NCBI GenBank assembly: GCA_031963415.1
Contig: JASSUI010000001.1
Location: forward strand, 744,001-808,000
Origin: JASSUD01 sp031963415
Lineage (GTDB): Bacteria > Pseudomonadota > Gammaproteobacteria > Burkholderiales > Burkholderiaceae
Length of the DNA: 64,000 nt
Direction: 5' to 3'
Part shown: positions 28,259-37,692 of the stretch, piece by piece
How positions within the stretch are numbered: the first letter of the stretch is position 1
How the letters are laid out: each line of letters opens with the position of its first letter
Notes under the pieces: model-generated
The model's database searches: none
The model's input: the letters and a program-made list of their open reading frames with translations, nothing else
Told to the model about the DNA's origin: nothing
Translations under genes and position numbers: made by a program

Positions 28259-28402
28259 AACTCGTTTCATCAATGTCTAAAAGGTCGTCAGCGGGGGGAG
28301 GCCGGAGCGGAGGAACCGGAGTGTACTCAACGTACATGAGGATTCCGAGCACCGCCCGAGCGCCGATCACGGCCTTTTAGGCATTGAGGGAATGAGTTCT
28401 AA
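28256..28402. repeat. Family-3 palindromic repeat, long copy
   Basis: Ends TAGAACTCGTTTCATCAATG and ATTGAGGGAATGAGTTCTA. Inside are GTCTAAAAGGTCGT and ACGGCCTTTTAGGC, plus a GC-rich core with a further small hairpin (AACCGGAGTGTACTCAACGT). The element overlaps the stop codon of the DUF2909 gene. A shorter, inverted copy lies at 1166-1268. Confidence 0.68.
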
Positions 28403-28483
28403 GTAAAAAAGCGGGATCTAACCCCGCTCTTAGTGTGCTTAGTGTGTTTTCTTGCTAACGCTGAACTGGTTTTAGAACAACTT

Positions 28484-29371
28484 CTAAAGCCAGTAGACGA
28501 CTACGTATACGCCTAACCACACCACATCAACAAAGTGCCAATACCAAGCCGCACCTTCAAAAGCAAAATGGTGATCTGGCTTAAAGTGGCCACGAATCAG
28601 TCTCACTAACACAACGGTTAGCATTAACGCGCCAAGCGTGACGTGAAAACCGTGAAAGCCGGTCAGCAGGAAAAACGTTGAGCCGTACATACCCGAGCTG
28701 AGTTTGAGATTAAGCGCGTGGTAGGCATGAAAATACTCAAAACCCTGCATAAACAAAAAGATCACGCCAAGCAATACGGTAGCAGCCAGCCAAGCGCCTG
28801 CTTTTTTGCGGTGATCATCGCGCAATGCATGGTGTGCGACTGTTAATGTCGCGCCAGAGAGTAATAATAAAGCGGTGTTGATAGTAGGTATGGGCCATGG
28901 CGTCATCGACTTGAAATCTGCATTCAGGCCAGATGGCCCTGAGTTCGGCCAACCTGCTGCGAAGTCCGGCCAGAGCAATTTGTGATCAAGATTACCTAAT
29001 GCTTGGTCAGTAAACTGACGAGCGTAAAAAAGTGCACCGAAGAAAGCTGCAAAGAACATCACCTCAGAGAAAATGAACCAGCTCATACTCCAGCGATACG
29101 AGCTGTCGATACGCTTGCCATAGACGCCACTTTCGGATTCATGAATCGAAGCGCCAAACCAGCGCCATAGCACAATAAGCAGCCAGCCTAAGCCTACGGC
29201 AAACGCAAACGGCGCCCAATTTTGGTGATTAAGCCAGCCCGCTAGCGCAAGCATCATGCAAAACAAACCAAACGCAGCGGCAATGGGATGCCCCGACGCA
29301 TGTGGCACAAAGTAATAAGGTGTTTTGGATGGGGTTTGTCCATGCGTGGTCATTTCATTACTTCTCTTCAT
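28484..29371 (-). CDS. ctaE: Cytochrome c oxidase subunit III
   Basis: Core subunit of the inner-membrane aa3-type oxidase. 295 residues with seven predicted helices. Typical sequences include SEVMFFAAFFGALFYARQ, the helix with FFLLTGFHGFHVTLGALML, and the C-terminal end FEGAAWYWHFVDVVWLGVYV. Part of the cluster ctaC-ctaD-DUF2970-ctaE. Confidence 0.96.
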   Translation of the reverse strand: MKRSNEMTTHGQTPSKTPYYFVPHASGHPIAAAFGLFCMMLALAGWLNHQNWAPFAFAVGLGWLLIVLWRWFGASIHESESGVYGKRIDSSYRWSMSWFIFSEVMFFAAFFGALFYARQFTDQALGNLDHKLLWPDFAAGWPNSGPSGLNADFKSMTPWPIPTINTALLLLSGATLTVAHHALRDDHRKKAGAWLAATVLLGVIFLFMQGFEYFHAYHALNLKLSSGMYGSTFFLLTGFHGFHVTLGALMLTVVLVRLIRGHFKPDHHFAFEGAAWYWHFVDVVWLGVYVVVYWL

Positions 29372-29447
29372 TTTTAAAGCGCTTAGAAACTATTTAAAAA
29401 ATTATTTGCTTGGAGCCTATTCATACTCTCAAAAGATGAGGGACAGA

Positions 29448-29544
29448 CTTAGAATTTGTTTAGGGTTTTCCTGGTGCCCTTGCGCTGCCACAGACAGTAC
29501 AAGACGTACGGCAAGGTGCCGCAAGGGCGCCAGGGGAAGCCTAA
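29448..29544. repeat. Family-1 palindromic repeat, copy c
   Basis: Best preserved copy of this family. Arms CTTAGAATTTGTTTAGG and CCTAAACAAGTTC, with the inner complementary pair CCTGGTGCCCTTGCG and CGCAAGGGCGCCAGGGG. It lies between ctaE and the DUF2970 gene. Confidence 0.7.
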
Positions 29545-29550
29545 ACAAGT

Positions 29551-29775
29551 TCATTTAGCATGTCTAACTACCACATGCGCAAGCATCACTAGCACACCAA
29601 CAAAGAGCGCCGCAGTAACTAAGCCCGCGACAATCACATGCAGCGGATTCAGTTGCATATCACCCTCTAGCCCACCTCGCTTTCGTATTCCCAAAAATGA
29701 CCAAAGCACCGCTTTTATCGATTTTGCGAAACTCATCTTTTTCACGGAAGGCTGTAGAGGTTTTATGTCATTCAT
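29551..29775 (-). CDS. DUF2970 family protein
   Basis: 74 residues. An N-terminal segment SFAKSIKAVLWSFLGIRKRG precedes one membrane helix (IVAGLVTAALFVGVLVMLAH). This small family sits between cox11 and coxC in beta-proteobacterial oxidase clusters. Here cox11 itself is missing: only about 100 bp separate this gene from ctaD. Confidence 0.87.
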   Translation of the reverse strand: MNDIKPLQPSVKKMSFAKSIKAVLWSFLGIRKRGGLEGDMQLNPLHVIVAGLVTAALFVGVLVMLAHVVVRHAK

Positions 29776-29876
29776 GCTGCACCACTCGCACTCTTATATT
29801 GCGCTTCTATTAGGCTCACTTTGAACAGTTTATTCCTTGCAAACCGTCCATACAGCATGCAAGGAGAGATTTTCAT

Positions 29877-31484
29877 CTACTGAACCTCAGGCGGTGTTTC
29901 AAAAGTATGGAAAGGCGCTGGGCTTGGAACTGTCCACTCCAATCCTTGCGCGCCGTCCCAAGGTCTATCTTCGGCTTGTGCAAGGCGCTTGCCAAAATAT
30001 TTAGGGAAATACACAGGCAATACAACAAAGAACAAGAAATACACTTGCATTAAACCAAAGCCAAATGCGCCAATCGTTGCTAACTGGTTGAAGTCGGTAA
30101 ATTGCGCCGGATAATCAGCGTAGCGGCGTGGCATACCGGCCAGCCCTAGGAAGTGCATGGGGAAGAAGGTGATATTGAAAAAGATCAACGAACCCCAAAA
30201 GTGAATACGCCCACGTTTTTCGCTGTACATATAGCCAGTCCATTTTGGCGCCCAGTAGTACCAACCTGCAAACAGCGAAAATAGCGAACCCGCTACCAAC
30301 ACATAATGGAAATGCGCGACCACATAATAAGTATCGTGCAGTGGTACATCGATTGGCGCGATCGATAAGATTAAGCCGGTAAAGCCACCAATCGTAAATA
30401 CAAAAATAAAACCAATTGCAAACAGCATGGGTGTTTCAAAAGTCAGTGCGCCACGCCACATCGTCGCCACCCAGTTGAACACTTTAACGCCCGTTGGCAC
30501 CGCGATCAGCATCGTTGCATACATAAAGAAGAGCTGACCGGTCACTGCCATCCCTGTCGCAAACATATGGTGCGCCCAGACGATAAAAGACAAGATCGCA
30601 ATCGAAGACGCTGCATACACCATCGAACTGTAGCCGAACAGTGGCTTACGCGAGAACGCCGGCACAATCTGCGAAATAATGCCAAACGCCGGCAAAATCA
30701 TAATGTAGACCTCTGGATGACCGAAGAACCAGAATAAGTGCTGATACAGAACAGGGTCACCACCGCCAGCTGCGTTAAAAAACGAGGTGCCAAAGTGGCG
30801 ATCAAATAGCACCATCGTGATCGTGCCGGCTAACACGGGCATCACAGCAATTAACAGATAAGCGGTAATCAACCAAGTCCATGCAAACAATGGCATTTTC
30901 ATCAATGACATGCCGGGGGCACGCATATTTAAAATCGTCACGATGATATTAATGGCGCCCATGATCGACGACGCACCCATAATATGCAGCGCAAAAATCG
31001 CCAAATCCATGCCAGGCCCCATTTGCACTGATAGAGGCGCATACAAGGTCCAACCAGCAGCCGTCGCGCCGCCCGGTACAAAGAATGAAATGCTTAGCAA
31101 TAGCGCAGCGGGTGGCAATAGCCAAAAGCTAAAGTTATTCATCCGTGCAAACGCCATATCCGCCGCGCCGATCTGCAGCGGCAACATCCAGTTTGCAAAG
31201 CCCACGAAGGCCGGCATGATCGCGCCAAACACCATGATCACACCGTGCATCGTCACTAGCTGATTGAAAAATTCAGGCTGCATAATCTGCAGCCCTGGCT
31301 CGAACAGCTCCAAGCGAATCAGCAGCGCCATCACGCCGCCCACTAAAAACATCGTGAACGCAAAAATCAGATAGAGCGTGCCAATATCTTTATGGTTAGT
31401 GGCTAACAACCAGCGCCGCCATCCATGCGGCTGCTCATGCGCATGTTCGTCACTACTTAGATGATCATGTACGATTGTCGTCAT
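29877..31484 (-). CDS. ctaD: Cytochrome c oxidase subunit I
   Basis: Catalytic subunit with the haem a and haem a3-CuB sites. 535 residues, twelve helices. Hallmarks are MHGVIMVFGAIMPAF, the CuB/Tyr helix FWFFGHPEVYIMILPAFGII, WAHHMFATGM, and the two-histidine region DTYYVVAHFHYVL. ATG at 31484 overlaps the ctaC stop by one base (TAATG), so translation is coupled. Confidence 0.97.
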   Translation of the reverse strand: MTTIVHDHLSSDEHAHEQPHGWRRWLLATNHKDIGTLYLIFAFTMFLVGGVMALLIRLELFEPGLQIMQPEFFNQLVTMHGVIMVFGAIMPAFVGFANWMLPLQIGAADMAFARMNNFSFWLLPPAALLLSISFFVPGGATAAGWTLYAPLSVQMGPGMDLAIFALHIMGASSIMGAINIIVTILNMRAPGMSLMKMPLFAWTWLITAYLLIAVMPVLAGTITMVLFDRHFGTSFFNAAGGGDPVLYQHLFWFFGHPEVYIMILPAFGIISQIVPAFSRKPLFGYSSMVYAASSIAILSFIVWAHHMFATGMAVTGQLFFMYATMLIAVPTGVKVFNWVATMWRGALTFETPMLFAIGFIFVFTIGGFTGLILSIAPIDVPLHDTYYVVAHFHYVLVAGSLFSLFAGWYYWAPKWTGYMYSEKRGRIHFWGSLIFFNITFFPMHFLGLAGMPRRYADYPAQFTDFNQLATIGAFGFGLMQVYFLFFVVLPVYFPKYFGKRLAQAEDRPWDGAQGLEWTVPSPAPFHTFETPPEVQ

Positions 31485-32737
31485 TACTCTTTCCTTTTTG
31501 CTGAATCGGACGCGCTTTGAATAACCTGGCCTTTACCTGTGCGCACGGCTTCGATTTGTGCAGGCTGCACCACATCACCTGTATGGTTGCCCCAGACATT
31601 GCGTTGATAAGTAATCACAGCAGCTATATCGAGGTTATTTAATTTTTTATCCCACGGTGGCATTTGCGCTTTACCGTGTAGCACCAGCTGAATATGCTCA
31701 GCTAATGGGCCCGTGCTGACAGGGCCGCCATCTAATGCAGGGAAAGGTCCCATGCCCTTACCATTGGCTTGGTGACAAACAGCACAGTTAGCTTGATAAA
31801 CGTCTTCCCCTCGCGTTTTCAGCTCGTCCATTGCATAAGTTTGAGACGCTAACGATTGACTTGGGGCAACAGGCTCAGCGGTTTTTGCAACAACATTGCT
31901 CTCGGGTATCACAAATTTTTCGCCGCGTAGTGTCGCTGCGGACCATTTTGTGTAATCTGCTTCAGATAAGACTTGCACCACTACCGGCATAAAAGCGTGA
32001 TCTTTACCGCACAATTCAGCGCAGAAACCACGGTAAGTCCCTACCTTCTCAGCTTTAAACCAGGTGTCACGGACTAAACCTGGAAAAGCATCTTGCTTAA
32101 CGGCAAACGCGGGAACGTACCAAGAATGAATCACATCAGCGGCGGTCGTCACAATGCGTACTTTTTTATTGACTGGCACAACTAGCGGATGATCCACTTC
32201 TTGCAAATAGGTGTCAGAAATTTCGCGCTTTTCTCCCAATACTTGGCGTGGGGTACTTAATGTAGAGATCAGATGAATACCAGCGCCTGGGCCTTGTATG
32301 TACTCGTAGCCCCACTTCCACTGGTAACCGGTGACTTTGATGGTGAGATCAGGATTGGTCGTATCCTTCATATTGATAATCGCTTTGGTCGCAGGCAATG
32401 CCATTAACGTAATAATGACGAACGGCACGACCGTCCAAACGACTTCAACCAGCGTACTTTCATGAAAATTAGCGGGCTTGTAACCTTTCGATTTGCGGTG
32501 CACCACAATCGAATAAAACATCACGCCGAACACACCAATGAAAATCACCAAGCAGATGATTAACATCATCGTATGCAGGCTGTAGATTTGCTCAGCGATT
32601 TTGGTCACCGGCGGCTGGAAGTTCAACTGGTTCACCGCTGGTCCACCCGGACTATCATTCACGGCATAAGCCAGCCCACTTAACCAGCAGATACTCAGCC
32701 CTAATATACTGCGCAAAACCTGTTTGATTATCTTCAT
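31484..32737 (-). CDS. ctaC: Cytochrome c oxidase subunit II fused to cytochrome c domain
   Basis: From the ATG at 32737 (MKIIKQVLRS) it is about 417 residues; a TTG at 32752 is also in frame. A signal peptide ends near SGLAYA, and two membrane helices follow. The periplasmic CuA domain has FCAELCGKDHAFM (CxxxC...H...M). A C-terminal cytochrome c domain carries CAVCH and the distal Met region AQMPPW. The fusion is the caa3-like form common in beta-proteobacteria. First gene of the oxidase operon. Confidence 0.95.
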   Translation of the reverse strand: MKIIKQVLRSILGLSICWLSGLAYAVNDSPGGPAVNQLNFQPPVTKIAEQIYSLHTMMLIICLVIFIGVFGVMFYSIVVHRKSKGYKPANFHESTLVEVVWTVVPFVIITLMALPATKAIINMKDTTNPDLTIKVTGYQWKWGYEYIQGPGAGIHLISTLSTPRQVLGEKREISDTYLQEVDHPLVVPVNKKVRIVTTAADVIHSWYVPAFAVKQDAFPGLVRDTWFKAEKVGTYRGFCAELCGKDHAFMPVVVQVLSEADYTKWSAATLRGEKFVIPESNVVAKTAEPVAPSQSLASQTYAMDELKTRGEDVYQANCAVCHQANGKGMGPFPALDGGPVSTGPLAEHIQLVLHGKAQMPPWDKKLNNLDIAAVITYQRNVWGNHTGDVVQPAQIEAVRTGKGQVIQSASDSAKRKE

Positions 32738-32758
32738 TGTCTGCTTACTCAATATTTC

Positions 32759-33760
32759 TTAAACACTTGTCTTTTTTGAACCTTGGGCATAGCCAATTTG
32801 TTCGACCCGCACCGTTGCATGCCCTTTTGGCATCGCTTTCAGCGCAGCTTTCCACGCATGACCGTAAATCACTTCAATAGTTAAAGGGATCGTGCCATCT
32901 GGTCCGCGTTGCGTTTCCAGCGCTGCCATCAACGCCTTAGTCCGCGCTACATGGGTACGCCGACTAATTAAGCCTTTTGAGCGATGCGGCACATCAAAAG
33001 GATAAGCCCCCCAGCGTCGCACATCATTTAAAAGCGATTCAGGCGAGCTATACGCAATATTAAGCATTTCCATATCCATCACAGGCGCTTCGAAATTATG
33101 CTCAACCAGCATATCGCCGACTTCATGCATATCGACGAAATTAATTATCCGCGGATAGACGACTTCTCCATCAACCATTTGATAGGCAGTGCGTAACTCG
33201 CGCAACGAATCAGGCCCAAGCATACTAAACATTAACAAGCCACCAGCTTGCAACGCTCGGTTCCATTCAGCCAAGACACGATCTGGCCAAGGATGCCAAT
33301 GCAATGCCAAATTCGACCACAGCAAGGAGAAAGTACTCGTTGCAAACGGCAGCTTAGCAAAATCAGCTTGTACGAGTCGCTTATGCTGTTCACTCCATAC
33401 GCGGCGCACAGCGTTACGCCACTGTGCCCACCATTGTTTAGTCTGCCCTTTTTCAGGGGAGGAAGGGGAAGCGGCACCAGCCAGCATTTGCTGGGAAATA
33501 TCCAAGCCGGTAACGGTTGCGCTCTTAAAGCGCTCTTGCAGCATGCCTAAATCATCCCCGAGTCCACAGCCTGCATCCAACACATGCGTGGGCGCGAGCT
33601 TAATATAAGCAAAGCGCTCGTGCATGCGCTGCGCGACTTCTCGAGGCAAAAAATCAACCTCATTAAACGTCGCAGCACGGCGATCAAAAATCCGCTGCAG
33701 ACGCTGCGTATTTAGATCGGGACGAATCGGCTCGATGTGCGAAAGAGATAAGGTAGTCAA
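32759..33760 (-). CDS. BioC-like SAM-dependent methyltransferase
   Basis: 333 residues. The class I methyltransferase motif I is VLDAGCGLGDDLG, with VTGLDISQQML and the motif LLWSNLALHWHPWPD downstream. Similar proteins next to comF in Burkholderia are annotated as BioC (malonyl-ACP methyltransferase for biotin synthesis). I keep the family name because the substrate is not evident from sequence. Only a few bases separate it from ctaC. Confidence 0.82.
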   Translation of the reverse strand: MTTLSLSHIEPIRPDLNTQRLQRIFDRRAATFNEVDFLPREVAQRMHERFAYIKLAPTHVLDAGCGLGDDLGMLQERFKSATVTGLDISQQMLAGAASPSSPEKGQTKQWWAQWRNAVRRVWSEQHKRLVQADFAKLPFATSTFSLLWSNLALHWHPWPDRVLAEWNRALQAGGLLMFSMLGPDSLRELRTAYQMVDGEVVYPRIINFVDMHEVGDMLVEHNFEAPVMDMEMLNIAYSSPESLLNDVRRWGAYPFDVPHRSKGLISRRTHVARTKALMAALETQRGPDGTIPLTIEVIYGHAWKAALKAMPKGHATVRVEQIGYAQGSKKTSV

Positions 33761-33856
33761 TTGCTAAAGCACTCTAAAGTATACTCATTTGCTTGAAAGA
33801 CACTGAATCGATCGGGCATAAGAGCATTATGCTGACCGATTACGCCAGAACTTATT

Positions 33857-33933
33857 AGGCTCTCCGTGATAGCTTTGCGCCGATGAATTTATTACGGCAA
33901 GAAGGTGCCTGGGAAAGCTTAAATAAATTCTAA
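33857..33933. repeat. Degraded family-1 repeat upstream of comF
   Basis: Contains the right-arm sequence CTGGGAAAGCTTAAATAAATTCTAAGG and an internal TTGCGCCGA...TACGGCAAG block seen in other family-1 copies. The left arm is eroded. Confidence 0.35.
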
Positions 33934-34000
33934 GGTGCGTATTGTCGCAAATTTAGACCCAGGCCAGTGTCAGTTATTTCCCTTGCCCATCAGTTTTAGC

Positions 34001-34990
34001 ATGCTGCACTTCTGCTCCACCCTATTTACTGCGGCACTTAGACTGCATTTTATCGTGCCTGCTATTCAACGCTGGAGCCGCCAGGCTCGCGTGGCTTTAC
34101 TATGCGCTGCGCTGCCTTGCCGATGCGCGTTGTGCAACCATTCATCGCCTTCTCTTATTTGCCCCTCATGCGAACAAACACATTGGCCTACGCAGCAGAT
34201 GCGCTGTCTGCGTTGCGCGCTGCCGATTATTAAAGACGCGGATACTGCCAGCATTCGAGACACTGCGCTACCCCTATTAGGGCTACAAGAGGCTCGTATT
34301 TGTGGCCACTGCCTGACCAAACCACCCGCCTTCGACGCGACGCTTGCCCTTGCCGACTATGCTGAGCCGTTGGCTACGCTAGCCCGTGCCTTAAAATTTA
34401 ACGCACGGCTCGCTCTCGCGAGTACCTTCGCACAGCGGCTTGCGCTCCTGTTGCAAGAAAATAACAGCATCTTTGGGCAGCCTGATTTGATTATCCCAGT
34501 CCCTCTTTCTCAGCGCAGATTGATAACTCGCGGTTATAACCAAGCTTGGGAAATTGCACGTCCACTGGCTCACCTGCTGGCTGTCCCTGCTTACCCCAGT
34601 TTATTGGCCCGCATTATAGATACATCAGCGCAAGCAAAGCTTGCTGCTGACGCACGCCAACGCAATGTACGCAAAGCCTTTGCACTTTCTTCTTCCTTTT
34701 CTTCAACTAGAAGCGGCAAACAGCGTTCAGGGAGTCTTTGCAAAACCTCAAAGGCCAGACATACCAGTACAGACAGTACACAAGTAATCAATGTAAAAAA
34801 GGGCGGTATAACACCGCCTAGGGGAGCTTGCAAAAAATCCCTAGCCGCTCCCCTGCAGGGATACCACGTTGCTGTGGTCGATGATGTGATGACCTCGGGT
34901 GCCACGCTAAACGCTATCGCGCGCACGTTAAAAAGTGCTGGGGCTGCGCGCGTGACAAATTTAGTCGTCTTGCGCACAACGCAGTCATAA
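34001..34990 (+). CDS. comF: ComF family phosphoribosyltransferase-like protein with internal insertion
   Basis: Related to the ComF competence protein; family members have a zinc finger and a phosphoribosyltransferase fold. From the ATG at 34001 it is 329 residues, longer than the usual ~240. Zinc-finger cysteines are CALC, CPSC, CLRC and CGHC. The PRPP-binding loop VAVVDDVMTSGAT is intact. Between RNVRKAFALS and that loop sits an unusual ~55-residue Ser/Thr/Lys-rich insert (34695-34855) whose DNA contains short palindromes (GGCGGTATAACACCGCC; GGGGAGC...GCTCCCC). A GTG at 33935 is an alternative start. Confidence 0.88.
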   Translation: MLHFCSTLFTAALRLHFIVPAIQRWSRQARVALLCAALPCRCALCNHSSPSLICPSCEQTHWPTQQMRCLRCALPIIKDADTASIRDTALPLLGLQEARICGHCLTKPPAFDATLALADYAEPLATLARALKFNARLALASTFAQRLALLLQENNSIFGQPDLIIPVPLSQRRLITRGYNQAWEIARPLAHLLAVPAYPSLLARIIDTSAQAKLAADARQRNVRKAFALSSSFSSTRSGKQRSGSLCKTSKARHTSTDSTQVINVKKGGITPPRGACKKSLAAPLQGYHVAVVDDVMTSGATLNAIARTLKSAGAARVTNLVVLRTTQS

Positions 34991-35203
34991 TAGCGCCCCT
35001 GACTTTTAGACTTGTCAGTGCGAATCTGTTTAAAGTCCGCGAAAAGATTAGATTAACAGTGTAATAAGCATACAGCTGGAGATCGTGCCTCACCCCAAAC
35101 TACGGTTCTGCGTCAAGCATTGCAGGCTGTGGGACAAAGTTTCTTCCAACAGCATGGTGGAATGCTTTTAAATAGATTTTGATGATTAATAACCCTCGTC
35201 TCT

Positions 35204-35674
35204 ATGTTCAATATCGTTCTTATTGAGCCGGAAATTCCGCCCAATACCGGCAATATCATCCGTTTATGCGCAAATACCGGCGCGCGTTTACATTTAGTTG
35301 AACCCCTTGGCTTTCCATTAGACGATGCCAAAATGCGCCGCGCAGGGCTGGATTACCGCGAATATATGCAAATGCGCGTGCACCGTAATTGGCAAGCTTT
35401 GCTTGAGAGCGAGAAACCCGAGCTTGATCGTCTCTTTACCCTCACCACCCGCGGCACTCATTACTTTCATCAGCCCACGTTCAAAGCCGGCGATTGGTTT
35501 GTATTCGGCCCAGAAACACGTGGCATTTCCGCTGAAATGCTAGCGCAATTTCCGCCAAGCCAACGTCTACGTTTACCGATGCAAGCTGGCAGCCGCAGCC
35601 TCAATTTATCAAATGCAGCCGCGATAGTGGTTTATGAAGCATGGCGGCAACTAGGTTTTCCAGATGGAATCTAA
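35204..35674 (+). CDS. trmL: tRNA (cytidine/uridine-34-2'-O)-methyltransferase
   Basis: SPOUT-class enzyme that methylates the wobble base of tRNA-Leu. 156 residues. Signatures: IEPEIPPNTGNIIRLCANTG near the start, VFGPETRGI for SAM binding, and the C-terminal knot RSLNLSNAAAIVVYEAWRQ. Sits downstream of comF as in Burkholderia. Confidence 0.95.
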   Translation: MFNIVLIEPEIPPNTGNIIRLCANTGARLHLVEPLGFPLDDAKMRRAGLDYREYMQMRVHRNWQALLESEKPELDRLFTLTTRGTHYFHQPTFKAGDWFVFGPETRGISAEMLAQFPPSQRLRLPMQAGSRSLNLSNAAAIVVYEAWRQLGFPDGI

Positions 35675-35861
35675 CGCTGATATCACGTTCTTAGTAAGCA
35701 TGTTAGGGAGCATATCGCACCCCGACTTACGTACGCTGACAAAAAATCATAGATTAGGATGATGCAGAAACCTCAGCAGGCATACCAAAAGCCTTTATTT
35801 GCTTTCTTGTAAAACTTGGAACAGCTTTTATAAAGCCGCAATATTTAATGAATTCTCTGCT

Positions 35862-36878
35862 TTATCGAATAAACGAAAGGACTTCGTGTTTCGCAGTGCG
35901 TTGCAAGAGCGTTTGAGCTGCCTCACGGGGTGCACAACCTTCAAAAAGTACTGAACAGACGGCATGTGTAATAGGCATTTCTACGCCTCGCTCACGCGCC
36001 AACGCAAGTACAGCGGATGCGCAGCGTACGCCTTCGGCTACGTGACCAAGCGTAGCTAGGATTTCATTTAAAGGCCGACCTTGCGCAAGCTCTAAGCCTA
36101 CCGTTCGGTTACGCGATAGGTCTCCCGTTGCGGTCAGGATTAAATCTCCTATCCCCGATAAGCCTGTAAATGTTTGCGCCTGCGCGCCCAATGCTACGCC
36201 TAGGCGTGTCATTTCGGCTAAGCCGCGTGTAATTAGCGCAGCGCGAGCATTTAAACCGAATGCCAAGCCATCAGCAATACCTGTCGCAATCGCTAAGACG
36301 TTTTTAACTGCACCGCCGACTTCAACACCAATCACATCATCACTCGTGTAAATGCGTAGCGCATCGTGATGCAATGCCTGTAATGCTCGCTCACAGCAAG
36401 CGCTAGAGGTGCTGGCGATGGTTAACGCAGCAGGTAAACCCAATGCGACTTCTCGCGCAAAGCTAGGGCCAGATAAAGCACCACAGCTGTACGATGCACC
36501 TAGTATCTCGGCCACGATTTGATGGGGTAAGCAATGCGTCTGCTCTTCAAAACCTTTGCATAGCCAAATAAGATGTTTGGGTGCGCCGTACTGATCACGC
36601 ATTGCTTCACACAAGGCGCGCATGCCAGCCACCGGCGTCGCAATGATACACAGCGCATCATCAGCTGCTGCATGCGCCAAGCATGCCTCTAGATCGCTGC
36701 TACAGCGTAAGGTTGGCGCAAGCGGTACACCTGATAAATAAACGGTGTTTTCCCGTTTGCGGTTAAGCCGCTCGATCAATGACGAGCTACGCGCCCACAG
36801 TAATGTATCGTGATGCTTAGCCAAATGGTTCGCGACCGCCGTACCCCAAGCGCCTGCGCCCAAAACTGTAATTTTCAT
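35862..36878 (-). CDS. gpsA: Glycerol-3-phosphate dehydrogenase [NAD(P)+]
   Basis: Makes glycerol 3-phosphate for phospholipids. 338 residues. Nucleotide-binding GAGAWGTAVANHLA at residue 7, substrate region LSGPSFAREVA, catalytic-Lys region EVGGAVKNVLAIATGI, and LSGIGDLILTATGDLSRNR. Nine bases separate it from secB, so the two form an operon. Confidence 0.96.
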   Translation of the reverse strand: MKITVLGAGAWGTAVANHLAKHHDTLLWARSSSLIERLNRKRENTVYLSGVPLAPTLRCSSDLEACLAHAAADDALCIIATPVAGMRALCEAMRDQYGAPKHLIWLCKGFEEQTHCLPHQIVAEILGASYSCGALSGPSFAREVALGLPAALTIASTSSACCERALQALHHDALRIYTSDDVIGVEVGGAVKNVLAIATGIADGLAFGLNARAALITRGLAEMTRLGVALGAQAQTFTGLSGIGDLILTATGDLSRNRTVGLELAQGRPLNEILATLGHVAEGVRCASAVLALARERGVEMPITHAVCSVLFEGCAPREAAQTLLQRTAKHEVLSFIR

Positions 36879-36887
36879 ATCGCTGGT

Positions 36888-37397
36888 TTAATGCACAGTA
36901 GGAGAGGTCAAATCAGCTGCCGTGTCACCTGCTAGGCCTGACTGTGCATCGTTAGCCGACTGAGCTGCAGCATGCGCACGTCGCTGCTCGTACAGTGCTT
37001 GGAAATTAATATCGATCAGATGGATTGGCGGAAAGCCTGCGCGCGTGACAGCGTCAGCAATATTGGCACGCAAATAAGGAAAGAGGATGGTCGGACAAGC
37101 AATATGCATTAAGGGTTCAATCTCTGCCTCAGGCACATGACGAATTTCAAATATGCCGGCTTGCTTCGCTTCAATCAGTAGCGCGACTTTATCATCGATT
37201 TTTGCCGTAACCGTGCCGGTGACAATACTTTCAAATACGCTTTCTGTTAGCGGCTTTACATCAATATTGACTTCTACTTCAATCGTAGGCTCATTGGTGT
37301 TCAAAAAAATATCTGGCGAGTTCGGCTGCTCAAGCGATAAATCTTTGAGATAAATGCGTTGCATATTGAAATACGGCTGCGGGTTTTGCTCCGACAT
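36888..37397 (-). CDS. secB: Protein-export chaperone SecB
   Basis: Cytoplasmic tetrameric chaperone that delivers preproteins to SecA. 169 residues. Typical sequences are IYLKDLSLEQPNSP, LLIEAKQAGIFEIR and FPYLRANIADAVTRAGFPP. A low-complexity Ala-rich tail extends past the core. AGGAGTTTTT precedes the ATG. Glutaredoxin (grxC), often next in Burkholderia, is not present; a repeat and metK follow. Confidence 0.96.
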   Translation of the reverse strand: MSEQNPQPYFNMQRIYLKDLSLEQPNSPDIFLNTNEPTIEVEVNIDVKPLTESVFESIVTGTVTAKIDDKVALLIEAKQAGIFEIRHVPEAEIEPLMHIACPTILFPYLRANIADAVTRAGFPPIHLIDINFQALYEQRRAHAAAQSANDAQSGLAGDTAADLTSPTVH

Positions 37398-37556
37398 AAA
37401 AACTCCTTTAGATAAAAAAGTCAGCTAGTTGCGGCAAGCCTATCAAAATCGTAGGCGAGAAACACCTTACTTGCATCGACTCGCGACAACCTGGCTCAGA
37501 AAGAGGAGAAGCCGCTCTGTTGTGACTTCTTAGTTTAACTAGTCCACCAACGGCTT

Positions 37557-37678
37557 TTAGAATTTTATTCACGATCTTTTAAAAGCCTGTTTAAGCTCTT
37601 CTCACATCCTCGCTCCGACGCGGACATAGCAAAGCGTACGGCAGCCGGCGTAAAGGAAAGCCTAAACAAATTCTTAAG
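37557..37678. repeat. Family-1/2 mosaic palindromic repeat upstream of secB
   Basis: Begins TTAGAATTTTATTCACGATC and ends GCCTAAACAAATTCTTAAG. The right half matches family 1; the left end resembles family 2. It lies downstream of metK. Confidence 0.45.
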
Positions 37679-37692
37679 CTGCAGCCTCTATC

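Noticed and set aside
29780..29866. 29-codon minus-strand frame between ctaD and the DUF2970 gene as a small oxidase assembly protein
   Set aside because: It has no membrane helix and no ribosome-binding site, and it does not resemble the small assembly proteins of this cluster.
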